A stretch of DNA of 34,193 bases from Nocardiopsis sp. CNR-923 (GTDB lineage: Bacteria; Actinomycetota; Actinomycetes; Streptosporangiales; Streptosporangiaceae), in the NCBI RefSeq assembly GCF_001942255.1, contig NZ_MKKC01000097.1, positions 1 to 34,193 on the forward strand, in the 5' to 3' direction. This document shows, in pieces, positions 9,000-17,330 of the stretch. Below the pieces are notes generated by a model, which did no database searches, was not told the origin of the DNA, and saw only the letters and a program-made list of their open reading frames with translations. Position numbers and translations under genes: made by a program. Every line of letters starts with the position of its first letter. The first letter of the stretch is position 1.

Positions 9000-9799
9000 A
9001 CGTGGCTCCTCCTGTGCTGTTCGCGCAGGCCCCGCCACCAGGCGGTTGCCGCCCGGTACCGGTCCAGCGCGGTGGCGGGGCTGCGGTCCGGCCCGGTCCA
9101 CTCCACCGCCACTTCGATCTCGTGGTCGTCGTCGAGTCGACGTGCGATGGCCGTGGCGATCTGTGCGTGCCCGGGATGGCGGAGTCCGTGGCCTTGATCT
9201 GACAGGTGCAGGACGTTCGTCGCCGCGATCACTCGATCCAGCCCGGCGACGGTGTGCGGGCCCACGGTGGTGAGCATGGCGGCGAGTTGCGCTGTGTCGG
9301 CCAGCACCCGCAGATGGGGGGACTGGTCCAGAAGCCTTCCCAGAGCCGTGGCGGGTGCCGGGGTGAGCCAGGCGGGATGGTGGAGCTCGACCAGCAGTGG
9401 AACCGCCATCACCGGGACCGCGCCGGCCCGCTGGACCATGGCGGGGTCCAGCGGAGTGCGGGCCAGCAGGCGCACCCATCCCGCGCCGAGCGATGCGGCG
9501 GCCCAGGCCATCCGGCCCAGACTCCGGCGCGCGCGGTCACGCACCGTCGCGTCCGTGTCCAGGAGTTCGGCCAGGTCGGTGTCGGCGGTGACACCGGTGA
9601 TCGGAACCGTCTGCTCGGTGACGGCGCGCCAGTGCTTCAGGGTGGCGGCGTCGCGTTCGGTGAGCGCGTATCCCCGTGTCCCGCCGCGCAGGTGGACGAA
9701 GGCGACCCCCTCAGCGCGGGCCCAGCCGAGCAGGTCGGGTACCTCCAGGCCACGTACCGATATGCTGTACAGCCCGATCCCGGGCTCCGCGCCGGTCAC
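8996..9799 (-). CDS. Sugar phosphate isomerase/epimerase-like TIM barrel protein
   Basis: 267 residues. The GTG start at 9799 shares GTGA with the stop of the preceding gene. The sequence has TIM-barrel features of the xylose isomerase-like (AP endonuclease 2) superfamily: GIGLYSISVRG at the N-terminus, VPLLVELHHPAWLTPA with a candidate metal-binding Glu and His, HLRVLADTAQ, NVLHLSDQGHG and EIEVAVEWTGPD near the end. The series of Glu/Asp/His at strand ends fits a divalent-metal isomerase or epimerase acting on sugars or inositol derivatives. Its exact reaction is unknown. Its neighbours are a dehydrogenase and a Gfo/Idh-type enzyme, as in inositol and pseudo-sugar pathways. Confidence 0.75.
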   Translation of the reverse strand: MTGAEPGIGLYSISVRGLEVPDLLGWARAEGVAFVHLRGGTRGYALTERDAATLKHWRAVTEQTVPITGVTADTDLAELLDTDATVRDRARRSLGRMAWAAASLGAGWVRLLARTPLDPAMVQRAGAVPVMAVPLLVELHHPAWLTPAPATALGRLLDQSPHLRVLADTAQLAAMLTTVGPHTVAGLDRVIAATNVLHLSDQGHGLRHPGHAQIATAIARRLDDDHEIEVAVEWTGPDRSPATALDRYRAATAWWRGLREQHRRSHV

Positions 9800-10728
9800 G
9801 GAGCCCACGCGAAGACGATGACGGGCTCCTGGGGGCGTCCCCGCCCGGCCAGGAGGGCATGCACGTTCGGTGCCCGTTCCCCTGGAACGGTACGGCACCA
9901 CACCCTGATCAGGTCCGGCGGAAGGGTCTCGGCCAGGTGTGCCGCCACCGTGTGGTAAGCGGTCTGGTAGGAGCCGGTCCGCATCGGTGCGAGCTCGTGC
10001 ATGCCGACCACCGTCCACCCCCCGCGGTGCATGACGGCTGCGGGCAGTACGACGTCCGCCTCCGGGGTACCGAGCAACCCCAGCACGGATCCTGGGGAGA
10101 GCGCGTCGGCGATCGGGCCGGGGTCGCCGACCGCGTCGATGACCAATCCGCTGCCGGGAGGGAGCCGGTCGACGCACTCCGCCCCTGGGGCGTGCCCGAT
10201 CGGGGGCGCGGCCCGCCGGGTCAACACACGCACCTGGCGCACACCGCGTCGGCGCAACTCCAGGACGCATCCCAACGCGACCGGGCCAGACCCGACCACC
10301 ACGGCGTTGTCCAGGTCCGTTCGCGCCGGTAGGCGGTCCAGACCGAGCAACGCCATCTGGCCGAACCGGGCCAGCGCCGCCACGTGCACGGATACCCCTT
10401 CCGGGGCCACGACCGCGCCGTCGATGTCAGGCTCGAATGGTGCGCCGTGTGCGACCGGTGCGATCATCCAGCCCCCGGAGCGGGGATCTCGGCCCATACT
10501 CATGTATCCGGCCGCCGAGGGCGGCTCCGAGACGGTCGCGGCCATGCGCCGCCGCTCGGTTCCGGGGCTGAGCACGCTGAATCGCCCCGTCACCACCCCT
10601 TCGGGCACGAGCCGGGGTGGGGACAGGTGCGCGCGGCCCCGTGAGAAGTAGACCCGGCCCGCGCTGGGGGACACCATTGGTGGGGCCGTGTTCGGGGATG
10701 GTGAGCGTTCCGCGGGTTCAGAGGGCAT
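9796..10728 (-). CDS. MDR-family (zinc alcohol dehydrogenase-like) oxidoreductase
   Basis: 310 residues, start ATG 10728, overlapping the previous gene by 11 bp. The N-terminal part has VLSPGTERR, a hallmark of the BchC-like/threonine-dehydrogenase-related branch of medium-chain dehydrogenases. The central Rossmann fold shows AVVVGSGPVALG (about residues 141-152) followed by LRRRGVRQVRVLTRR. The usual GHE catalytic zinc motif and the four-Cys structural zinc lobe are not seen, and the protein is shorter than typical MDRs (~340-360), so it may be a zinc-free variant. Likely role: NAD(P)-dependent oxidation or reduction of a secondary alcohol on the pathway intermediate (inference). Confidence 0.8.
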   Translation of the reverse strand: MPSEPAERSPSPNTAPPMVSPSAGRVYFSRGRAHLSPPRLVPEGVVTGRFSVLSPGTERRRMAATVSEPPSAAGYMSMGRDPRSGGWMIAPVAHGAPFEPDIDGAVVAPEGVSVHVAALARFGQMALLGLDRLPARTDLDNAVVVGSGPVALGCVLELRRRGVRQVRVLTRRAAPPIGHAPGAECVDRLPPGSGLVIDAVGDPGPIADALSPGSVLGLLGTPEADVVLPAAVMHRGGWTVVGMHELAPMRTGSYQTAYHTVAAHLAETLPPDLIRVWCRTVPGERAPNVHALLAGRGRPQEPVIVFAWAP

Positions 10729-11419
10729 CGGTGGTCTCCAGGTAATGGGGTAGATCGCGAAGATGGGGGAGGACGCCGATCGATTCCTCCATCCCGTCGG
10801 GTCGGCCCGAGAGGGAGATCAGGACCGCCTGCATCCCCAACGCGTGAGGGGCGAGGACGTCCTTGCTGGGGGTGTCCCCGACGAACAAGGCCTCCTGGGC
10901 CGGGCACCCGCATGCCTCGATGACAGCCCTGTAGAACGCGGGGTTCGGCTTGCGAACACCGAGCGCGCTGGACAAGACCAGGGCGTCGAACAGGTCCGCG
11001 ATGCCCTCCGCTTCGAGGGTGCGGCGCCGCACCCATGCGGGCCGTTGCGTGTCACACGCCAGCACGCACACCAGTCCTCGCCGGTGCAGTAGACGCAATG
11101 CCTCGGCCGCACCCTGGTCGACGTGCGCGTCCGGAATGGCGGAGAACACCGCATCGGCGGCGGCGTCCGGGTCCGGTACCCGTGCCCCACACGCTCGCGC
11201 GGCCTGACGGATCTCCTGAGCGAACGGGGTGTGCGTCTCCCGTGCGCGGTCTGTCTGGCGCACGGCCCGGTGCACGGCGTCGAAAGCGTCGGCGAACGCC
11301 TCCGGGACCAGCGTGCCGGGTGTCGCGCGCACGATGGCAGCGACCGTGCGGCCGTCGGGGTCAGGCCCCGGTCGGGCCAGGGTCCCGCCGAAATCCATCG
11401 CCAGCGCTCGTACCTTCAC
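10718..11419 (-). CDS. HAD superfamily hydrolase
   Basis: 233 residues, GTG start at 11419 overlapping the upstream stop as GTGA. HAD motif I is MDFGGTLA (nucleophile Asp 9), motif II includes VLACDTQRP, motif III a Lys in LGVRKPNPAFY, and motif IV is FVGDTPSKDVLAP with the metal-binding Asp pair. The usual second Asp of motif I is Gly (DFGGT), as in several HAD-IA members. Enzymes of this type are mostly phosphatases. With the APH and HprK-like kinases next door, dephosphorylation of a sugar phosphate is the obvious hypothesis. Confidence 0.88.
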   Translation of the reverse strand: MKVRALAMDFGGTLARPGPDPDGRTVAAIVRATPGTLVPEAFADAFDAVHRAVRQTDRARETHTPFAQEIRQAARACGARVPDPDAAADAVFSAIPDAHVDQGAAEALRLLHRRGLVCVLACDTQRPAWVRRRTLEAEGIADLFDALVLSSALGVRKPNPAFYRAVIEACGCPAQEALFVGDTPSKDVLAPHALGMQAVLISLSGRPDGMEESIGVLPHLRDLPHYLETTDAL

Positions 11420-12294
11420 GATGGCCGCTCCCCTCCCGCGAGTGCGTCGATGTGTTCCGCGATCGTGCGTGGGACCCCACGCACCGTGTGCACGGGCATG
11501 GCGGTGGCCAGTGAGCGGACCAACGCCAGGCGATGCCGGATCGCGGCGGCGTCCTCGACTTCACGCAGCACCGCGTCCTCGTCCTCCATGACCCGGTCCA
11601 GCAGGTGAGCGCTGGAGCGCAGCCACTGTGTGGCCGCCGTGTGCTGGTCCAGGAGTCCGACCGTCCCGTCCCCAGTACGCGGGTCGCCGTCGACGTCGAC
11701 CACAGCCACGACGGACACCGCACACGGGACGACGGGCGTCTCGTGAGCGAAGCGGGACCGCAGATCCACCTTCCCCGTGTCCGCGCCGTCACCGACGCCG
11801 ATGTCGGGGAACCAGCGGCGCAGGGGTCCGCGCCGGGCCAAGAAAGCGCCCGTACCGCCGCGCACGCTGGCCTGACCGGATGCCGCCACGTCCACCAGGG
11901 CGACGTCTCCGGCCAGGACCCGCCACTCGCGCAGAGCCAACGCCGCGGTGACGAGGGTCTTGCCCGCACCGTGGCCGCCCAGCAGCAGTGCCGCCCCGTC
12001 TCCATCGGGACGGCGTAGGGCGCCCGCGTGCACGCACAGCGTGTCGTGCCCCAGGTGCAGCCGGTGCAGGCCCGCGTTGAGCGACCTCCGGGTGTCGCTT
12101 GCCCCGGCCGTATGAGGGACGAGCATGTCGACCGTCTCGGGGGCTGGATCGACGAGTAGTGCTCTGGACGAGACACCGGGCAGGTGCGGCTGGATCCGCG
12201 GCCACCAGGAGGTCAGCTTCGTGGAGGCGTCGACACTGAACTGGCGTCCGGCGCTGGACAGGGCGAACACGGCACGATCCTCATCGAAGGTCAT
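11416..12294 (-). CDS. HPr kinase-like P-loop protein (second copy)
   Basis: 292 residues, ATG 12294 overlapping the upstream stop as ATGA. The P-loop is LLGGHGAGKTLV (Gly106-Thr113), preceded by CVHAGALRR, the equivalent of the HASAV strand of HprK-like proteins. A DVALVD strand follows after about 20 residues (AGDVALVD). It is more diverged than the adjacent paralogue and has a longer, mostly helical C-terminus. HprK-like domains act as ATP-dependent kinases on protein serine, on free serine and on peptide natural products. Two side-by-side, translationally coupled copies suggest a heterodimer or two successive phosphorylations (inference). Confidence 0.72.
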   Translation of the reverse strand: MTFDEDRAVFALSSAGRQFSVDASTKLTSWWPRIQPHLPGVSSRALLVDPAPETVDMLVPHTAGASDTRRSLNAGLHRLHLGHDTLCVHAGALRRPDGDGAALLLGGHGAGKTLVTAALALREWRVLAGDVALVDVAASGQASVRGGTGAFLARRGPLRRWFPDIGVGDGADTGKVDLRSRFAHETPVVPCAVSVVAVVDVDGDPRTGDGTVGLLDQHTAATQWLRSSAHLLDRVMEDEDAVLREVEDAAAIRHRLALVRSLATAMPVHTVRGVPRTIAEHIDALAGGERPS

Positions 12295-13409
12295 CGCACC
12301 CCCAGGCACGGAACCAGTGCCGTGAGCGCGTCCCACACCGGCACCGTCGACAGATGCGCCATGTCCGCCACCCGCAGCGCCGCCGCCGTCACCCCCTGGG
12401 GCACATTCGACTCGCGAAGCGGTACCGGGGCCTGGACCCGTAGCGGGGCCGGGGCACCGGTCAGCCCGAGTAGATCGCCCACGTAGAGGCGCTGCGCGGG
12501 AACATCCACTGCCCGTGCGAGGGCCCCACCCCACGCGTCCCGTCCCACTTCGCCCGCCACGACCGGTCGCACGCTCCGCCCCGCCGCCCTGTCGGCGGGC
12601 TCGACGCACACCACCGCGCCCAACGGGACCGGCGGCGAGTACCTCACACCGAGCCTGCCCCTGTGTTCCAGCGGGCTCAACAGCACACGCCGCCGCACGC
12701 GCCCGTTCACCACCCGCTCTTGGACCCTGCCGCCCTGACCTGCACCAGTCAGGTCAACGGGGACGGCAACCCTCGTCGGCCAGCCGACCACCGTCAGGTC
12801 AGGGCCCACGAGCACGAGATCATCGGCCAGGAATGCCGCATCGAGTTCCGTGCACGCCCGGTGCGCCAGAGTGGACTTGCCTCCCTGCCGGCCCGCGAGG
12901 AACAGCACGGCCACGCCGTCGACCGCGACCGCCGAGGCGTGCAGCATCCTCCACCCCACGGCGAGCAATCGCGAGGCGAAGAAGGCACGGACGAGCCAAT
13001 CCACCCATCGCCCATCCCGTGACCTCCCGGTATCCACCGTGACATCGGTGGTACGGCGCGCGTGATCGACGTCGACGAACACTGCGGCTCCGTCCGGCCG
13101 ATAGCGACCCACCACTCGCAACGCTGGCCCGTCTCGTCCCACGACCGCCAGGCGTGGCCCGCCGTAGGGGAACGCCAGCACGGGTCGGTCCGCGAACAGT
13201 TCCCGAGCCTCGTCCTCCAACGAGGTCGCCGCTTCGCGGACTCGCACGGTCCAGTCGGCGGCCGCGTCCGGAGCCGCGAGGGCGCAGGGTGGCACCATCA
13301 CCTCGAGCGTGCCCTCCACCATGGCGGGTTCCGCGGCCACGACCCGCAGTCGCCACCCCGCCAGCACGAGGTCTGTCGCTGATCCGTCCTCGGTGAACGT
13401 CGGCCTCAT
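12291..13409 (-). CDS. HPr kinase-like P-loop protein (first copy)
   Basis: 372 residues, ATG 13409 overlapping the glycosyltransferase stop as ATGA. The order MLHASAVAVDGVAVLFLAG (153-173), Walker A AGRQGGKST (172-180), then AAFLADDLVLV with an Asp pair (196-197) is the classic layout of HPr kinase/phosphorylase C-terminal domains. There is no N-terminal HprK regulatory domain and no PTS gene nearby, so it is not the canonical carbon-regulation enzyme. Residues 1-140 are a separate beta-rich region. Related proteins occur in natural-product loci. The substrate is unknown. Confidence 0.8.
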   Translation of the reverse strand: MRPTFTEDGSATDLVLAGWRLRVVAAEPAMVEGTLEVMVPPCALAAPDAAADWTVRVREAATSLEDEARELFADRPVLAFPYGGPRLAVVGRDGPALRVVGRYRPDGAAVFVDVDHARRTTDVTVDTGRSRDGRWVDWLVRAFFASRLLAVGWRMLHASAVAVDGVAVLFLAGRQGGKSTLAHRACTELDAAFLADDLVLVGPDLTVVGWPTRVAVPVDLTGAGQGGRVQERVVNGRVRRRVLLSPLEHRGRLGVRYSPPVPLGAVVCVEPADRAAGRSVRPVVAGEVGRDAWGGALARAVDVPAQRLYVGDLLGLTGAPAPLRVQAPVPLRESNVPQGVTAAALRVADMAHLSTVPVWDALTALVPCLGVR

Positions 13410-14296
13410 GTGAACACCGCGAGGTCGTCAGCGATCATGGCCTCTGGTCCCGACGCGAGCCGCTCCCGGTAGATCGCACGGTTCGCGTCGTGCTCAGCTG
13501 TGCCCGCATGCGCGTACCCGTGCTCCACGTGCGCGCACGCCCAGGTGGGATCCGTCTGCCATCCGCGGAGCACCTCGCCGTGCGCGCTCAGCTTCACCAA
13601 CAGGTCGTCGTCCTCGCAGCCCCACCCGCGATAGCGCGTGCAGTAGCCTCCCACCTGGGCAAATGTCGTGCTCTCCAGCAGCAAGCCGCCCCAGTGGTAG
13701 GGGGCCCTGCTCCGCCGTTCGTCACCTGGTTCACGTACCAGACTCGGCGGAGGGACAACGGACGGTGTTCGGGTGCTCCGGCCCCGGCGCTCCCGGTCCT
13801 GCCAGAGCATGTCCTCCCCGTCTACCGGGCTCAGGAAGCCCCCGGCTTCCACGGTGGCGAAGCAGAACAATCCGTCCCGATCGGCTCCGGACGAACCGGG
13901 ACGCAGACTGGCCACGGCGTTCGGGCCTTCCACGAGCCGGTACATCCAGGGCTGGCACAACGGCCGTCCATCCGCCACCCGCAGGGCCCGCGCCAGGAAG
14001 TCCCCGCCGATGGGGACCACGTCCGCGTCCGAGAGATACAGCACGCGTGCACGGGCCTGTTCCGCACCGAGATTGCGCAGCACCCCCGGAGCACACGCAT
14101 CGGCGTCCGCGCGAACCACCCGTACACGCCTGTGCGTGTCCACGTCCCGCGCCACCGTGGGCGTGCTCTGGCCGGTGAAGGCGACGACGACCTCACACGG
14201 AACATCCTGTTCCAGCCACGCGGCCGTGACCTTCGACAACGCATCGCGTCCTGGGTGATCTCCGTAGAAGGGGATCACCACGCTCACTTCTGGCAC
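13406..14296 (-). CDS. Glycosyltransferase family 2 (GT-A fold)
   Basis: 296 residues, GTG start at 14296 with GGAG about 9 bp upstream. It begins with the GT2 strand VSVVIPFYGDHP, has the metal/nucleotide-binding DAD at 90-92 (LYLSDADVVPIG) and a C-terminal RGWGCEDDDLLVKL (about 222-235), the acceptor-side motif shared with chondroitin-synthase-like and GT27-like enzymes. No membrane segment is seen. It is the first gene of the tightly overlapping run and transfers a sugar from an activated donor. A 90-bp gap separates it from the small genes upstream. Confidence 0.88.
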   Translation of the reverse strand: MPEVSVVIPFYGDHPGRDALSKVTAAWLEQDVPCEVVVAFTGQSTPTVARDVDTHRRVRVVRADADACAPGVLRNLGAEQARARVLYLSDADVVPIGGDFLARALRVADGRPLCQPWMYRLVEGPNAVASLRPGSSGADRDGLFCFATVEAGGFLSPVDGEDMLWQDRERRGRSTRTPSVVPPPSLVREPGDERRSRAPYHWGGLLLESTTFAQVGGYCTRYRGWGCEDDDLLVKLSAHGEVLRGWQTDPTWACAHVEHGYAHAGTAEHDANRAIYRERLASGPEAMIADDLAVFT

Positions 14297-14386
14297 CTGA
14301 ATCGTTCTCCACTCGTATTCATCGATATCCCGGTGACGGTCCGGACGTCGTACCCGGCCGTTCCACCGAGGTCTGACCGCACCGCT

Positions 14387-14668
14387 TCACCACGGCCAAG
14401 GTGTGTGGCCCTCCGAGGCCGCTGCGGGCCGCGCGAGACCCGGGCCGCGGCAGAGCAGGACCCGTCGCCCGGTGTGGGTCATGCCGCACCACGCCCCGGT
14501 CCCCGCCCCTGTGGTGAGCGTCCCGGCGAGGCAGTCGGCGCGGATGAGGTAGAGGGTGCGGTCGTTCATCGCGAACGTGGTCGACCGGGGAGGGACGGAA
14601 GGGGGCAGGGGGTGTGGGTGATGGGCCGGGTGGAGGACCACGTACATCCCGGATTGGGGCATGGCCAT
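14387..14668 (-). CDS. Hypothetical protein of 93 residues
   Basis: The start ATG at 14668 shares one base with the previous stop (TGATG), so translation is likely coupled. There is a His/Pro-rich stretch (VVLHPAHHPHPLPPSVPP), then MNDRTLYLIRADCLAG and a segment with Cys residues. No domain is recognised. I considered a peptide precursor, but there is no leader/core layout or maturation enzyme. It probably belongs with the HATPase and the 77-residue gene as a small conserved actinomycete unit. Confidence 0.55.
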   Translation of the reverse strand: MAMPQSGMYVVLHPAHHPHPLPPSVPPRSTTFAMNDRTLYLIRADCLAGTLTTGAGTGAWCGMTHTGRRVLLCRGPGLARPAAASEGHTPWPW

Positions 14669-14901
14669 CACGAGCGGGCCGCAGGCGGGTGCGCCAGCTC
14701 GCGCTCGGTACGCACGATCCGGGCGTGCAGCTCCTCGCTGGTGGCCGCCACGATCGGTGGGACGTGGGCCTGGCCCTGGAAGAAGGCGAAGTACGCTCGC
14801 GAGGCCGGACCCCACAGGATCAGCCAGAGCCGTCCGTGCCGTTTTCGGAGGCGATGGGCGGCCTGGTAGTAGTCGAGATCGTCCTCGTACCTCCACCCCA
14901 C
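14668..14901 (-). CDS. Hypothetical protein of 77 residues
   Basis: GTG start at 14901, 6 bp after the HATPase stop. The sequence is mostly helical with many aromatics: YEDDLDYYQAAHRLRKRHG, LWLILWGPASRAYFAFFQG, then a helix with charged residues (SEELHARIVRTEREL). The pattern resembles short unnamed proteins that accompany HATPase anti-sigma-like genes in actinomycetes. No catalytic motif is seen. Function unknown. Confidence 0.6.
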   Translation of the reverse strand: MGWRYEDDLDYYQAAHRLRKRHGRLWLILWGPASRAYFAFFQGQAHVPPIVAATSEELHARIVRTERELAHPPAARS

Positions 14902-14907
14902 GAGGCG

Positions 14908-15489
14908 TCACCGGCCTTCCCCTTCAGCCGATGTCCTGGGCGCCCGGACACGGTCGACCTCGAACCACACGCTGGTGCGGCCGTCGTCGTGGTGGACCGT
15001 CCCCCACCGGTCGGCTTCCTCGGCCACCAGGAACAGACCCCGCCCGCTCTCGGCCTCCCCGTTCCCCCGGCGTAGGTGGGGGACGGTGAAATCATCGGCG
15101 CGCGGGCCGTCGTCGATCACACGGACCTGGGTGCGCCCGGGGAGCTTGAACACCGCAACCACGACCTCACCGCTGGGTTCGCCGCTGCGCGAGTGTTGGA
15201 TCGCGTTGTTGAAGAGCTCGCTGGCCGACAGTTCGACGCTCGCGATCTGGCGCTCGGTCAGGCAGACCAGAGCGCGTAGACGGCGGCGGACGACCTTGGC
15301 ATACGCGGCAAGGCCCGGCACGGCCATCGCATGCCCCACCGGATCGCCAAGATTCCCCACCGTCACGGGCGCAAGGTCCGTCGACGCGGTCACCCGACGG
15401 GCGAGGAGCGGCGGTGCCTCCGGCGAGCCCATTGCGGCCGTTGGCGGCAGGTCACGCCTATGGCACCGGATTTCGGAAACAGACCCCAT
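14908..15489 (-). CDS. HATPase-domain protein, anti-sigma-factor-like
   Basis: 193 residues from ATG 15489, with GGAG 5 bp upstream; an alternative start at 15432 is possible. It has the GHKL ATPase boxes in order: N-box ELSASELFNNAIQHS, G1 VRVIDDGP and G2 GRGLFLV. No histidine-kinase dimerisation domain or membrane segment is present, so it fits RsbW/SpoIIAB-like serine kinases that bind sigma factors or their antagonists. It is the first gene of the minus-strand block and lies opposite the XRE/TPR regulator across a 425-bp divergent promoter region. It may regulate the operon or a stress sigma factor (inference). Confidence 0.85.
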   Translation of the reverse strand: MGSVSEIRCHRRDLPPTAAMGSPEAPPLLARRVTASTDLAPVTVGNLGDPVGHAMAVPGLAAYAKVVRRRLRALVCLTERQIASVELSASELFNNAIQHSRSGEPSGEVVVAVFKLPGRTQVRVIDDGPRADDFTVPHLRRGNGEAESGRGLFLVAEEADRWGTVHHDDGRTSVWFEVDRVRAPRTSAEGEGR

Positions 15490-15914
15490 ACCAGCTCCAA
15501 ACGAGCACTACTCAGCGGACGACAGGACTCACAGCTTTCGATGGGGCATGGAGCGAAATCGGAAATTGCGATCCGCGCACTCCGCTCCCAGCACGTCGGG
15601 AAGTGGATTCGCCCTTGACAGACATCAGCGCTGACGTGCGCCCCGCACCCCCGGAGTCGGCTGTGGGCACCAGAAGGTGCTCCATGATGTGGAAGCGCTG
15701 GTGAGGCTCGCCTGCCCACTGCTGGTACTGGACCCATTCCTGTGCCCTTCGGATCGGTCGGTTGTCCGGGCTCCAGGGTGGCTGTGAAAGTACGCGCAGC
15801 GGATCCCCTTGACGGGTACCTGCCAGGGGGACCCACCATGGGTACCCCTGGAGTGTTGGCGCTCGCGCGTGTGTCGGTGTGCAATGGGTATCCGAGACAA
15901 GGAGGTGGGGTGCC
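15490..15914. promoter_or_regulatory. Divergent intergenic region with inverted repeats
   Basis: No gene is seen in these 425 bp between the HATPase and the XRE/TPR regulator. At about 15816-15852 there is a compact set of repeats: GGGTACC occurs twice, CCAGGGG and CCCCTGG form inverted arms, and ACCCA-CCA-TGGGT lies between them. A possible plus-strand promoter follows: TTGGCG at 15856-15861 and TGCAAT at 15880-15885 with an 18-bp spacer. AAGGAGG at 15899-15905 precedes the GTG start at 15915. The repeats would suit autoregulation by the adjacent XRE protein (inference). Confidence 0.4.
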
Positions 15915-17330
15915 GTGTCCCCGTATACGCCGCCAGCCGCGCTGCCAGACGAGGTGCTGGACCGCGAGGACATGAGAATGGCGCTGGCACAGCACGACTT
16001 CTCCGCGGTGTTTCGCATCGCCCGACAGCGGGCGGGCATCAGCTTCGGGAAGATCGGTGACTCCTGCGGGATCAAAGCCGACCGGGTCAGCAAGATCGCC
16101 CGGGGCCAAGTCCAGATCACCTCGTTCGACAAGATCATCCACATCGCCGACGGCATGCGCATTCCCGGCCGTCTGCTCGGTCTCGCTCCCCGCCCCTGGG
16201 AATCCGTCGCCCCCGCCAGCACCGATACCCGTTCCTCAACGGAGGACGAGGAGGTCTTGGCCGTACCCGAGCACCCGCCCTCGGGAGAAGAACCGTTCGC
16301 CGTTCTCAGCGTTGAGGAAGCCGTCGCAGTGTGCGCTCAGGAGTCCGCCAGATACGGCGCACGGATCGACACCCCCATCGGCTTCTACACCATCGAGGAA
16401 CTGGCCTCCGCCGTCCACGACCTTGCCGCCGCCTACCCCTACAGGCCAGTGCTGCCCTCCCTGATACGTGCACGAGAGCTGAGGCAGCGCGCGTGGACGT
16501 TGCGTGAGCGCTGCCATCGCCCTGACCAGCAGCGGGACCTGCACCGCATCGCCGGGTGGCTGTGCGCGGTCCTGGCCAACGCCTCCTTCGATCTCGGTGG
16601 AATCTCGGCGGCGCAGACCCAAGCCCGCGTGGCCGACCTGCACGGGGAACTCGTGGGGGACCACGGGTTGCGCGCCTGGGTGCGTGGCCTGCAGGCACTG
16701 GTGGCCTACTGGGACGGCTGTCCCGAAGACGCCGTGGCCTACGCGCAGGCCGCGAACCAGTTCCGTCCTTCGAAGGGAACCGCGCTGCTGCGCGCGGCCA
16801 GCATCCGGGCCCGCGCCCTGGCCCAACTGCGACGCGCGGAGGAAGCAGACGCCGCGCTCATCGAAGCCGAGGAGATGCGCGAGAACGCCCAGGAGGACCT
16901 TCCTGGGGTGATCGCCTTCCCCCACGCCAAACAGCTCTACTGGGCTTCGTCCACACACCTGAACCTTGGCGGCTCCGAACGCATCCGCAAGGCCGAGATG
17001 TCGGCGGCCGAGGCGATCACGTTGTACGAGTCCGCCCCACCTGCTCAGCGCCGCACCGGAGAGCTGAGCCACGCGCGCCTGGACCGGGTCACCGCGCGAC
17101 TTGCCCGCAGTGACCTCGACGGACTGTCAGAGGACGTCGACACGGTGCTGTCCAGCATGAGCGACCGCCGGATCGAGAGCACGATGCGCCGACTGGCGCA
17201 GCTGGCCGCTGTGCTCGACCAGCCCCGCCCTCGGGCGAACCGGCACCTGGCCCAGGTGAGGGAAGCGATCGAGGCCACCGTCTCCTACTCCCCCGCACCG
17301 GTCATGATGTCCGGAAACGAGGCGTTGTGA
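15915..17330 (+). CDS. XRE-type helix-turn-helix / TPR regulator
   Basis: 471 residues. I chose GTG 15915, since AAGGAGG lies 9 bp upstream; the frame is open 36 bp further up but without a ribosome site. Residues ~30-85 form an XRE-like helix-turn-helix (FRIARQRAGISFGKIGDSCGIKADRVSKIARG). After an acidic linker, the remaining ~330 residues are helical repeats rich in Ala/Leu/Glu, as in the TPR sensor half of actinomycete XRE regulators that bind small signals or peptides. It is divergent from the HATPase/sugar operon and overlaps the downstream dehydrogenase start, so it probably controls one or both (inference). Confidence 0.85.
   Translation: MSPYTPPAALPDEVLDREDMRMALAQHDFSAVFRIARQRAGISFGKIGDSCGIKADRVSKIARGQVQITSFDKIIHIADGMRIPGRLLGLAPRPWESVAPASTDTRSSTEDEEVLAVPEHPPSGEEPFAVLSVEEAVAVCAQESARYGARIDTPIGFYTIEELASAVHDLAAAYPYRPVLPSLIRARELRQRAWTLRERCHRPDQQRDLHRIAGWLCAVLANASFDLGGISAAQTQARVADLHGELVGDHGLRAWVRGLQALVAYWDGCPEDAVAYAQAANQFRPSKGTALLRAASIRARALAQLRRAEEADAALIEAEEMRENAQEDLPGVIAFPHAKQLYWASSTHLNLGGSERIRKAEMSAAEAITLYESAPPAQRRTGELSHARLDRVTARLARSDLDGLSEDVDTVLSSMSDRRIESTMRRLAQLAAVLDQPRPRANRHLAQVREAIEATVSYSPAPVMMSGNEAL

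Noticed and set aside
14387..14668. The 93-residue protein as a ribosomal peptide precursor
   Set aside because: No leader/core layout, no maturation enzyme nearby, and it is translationally coupled to a conserved-looking hypothetical gene.
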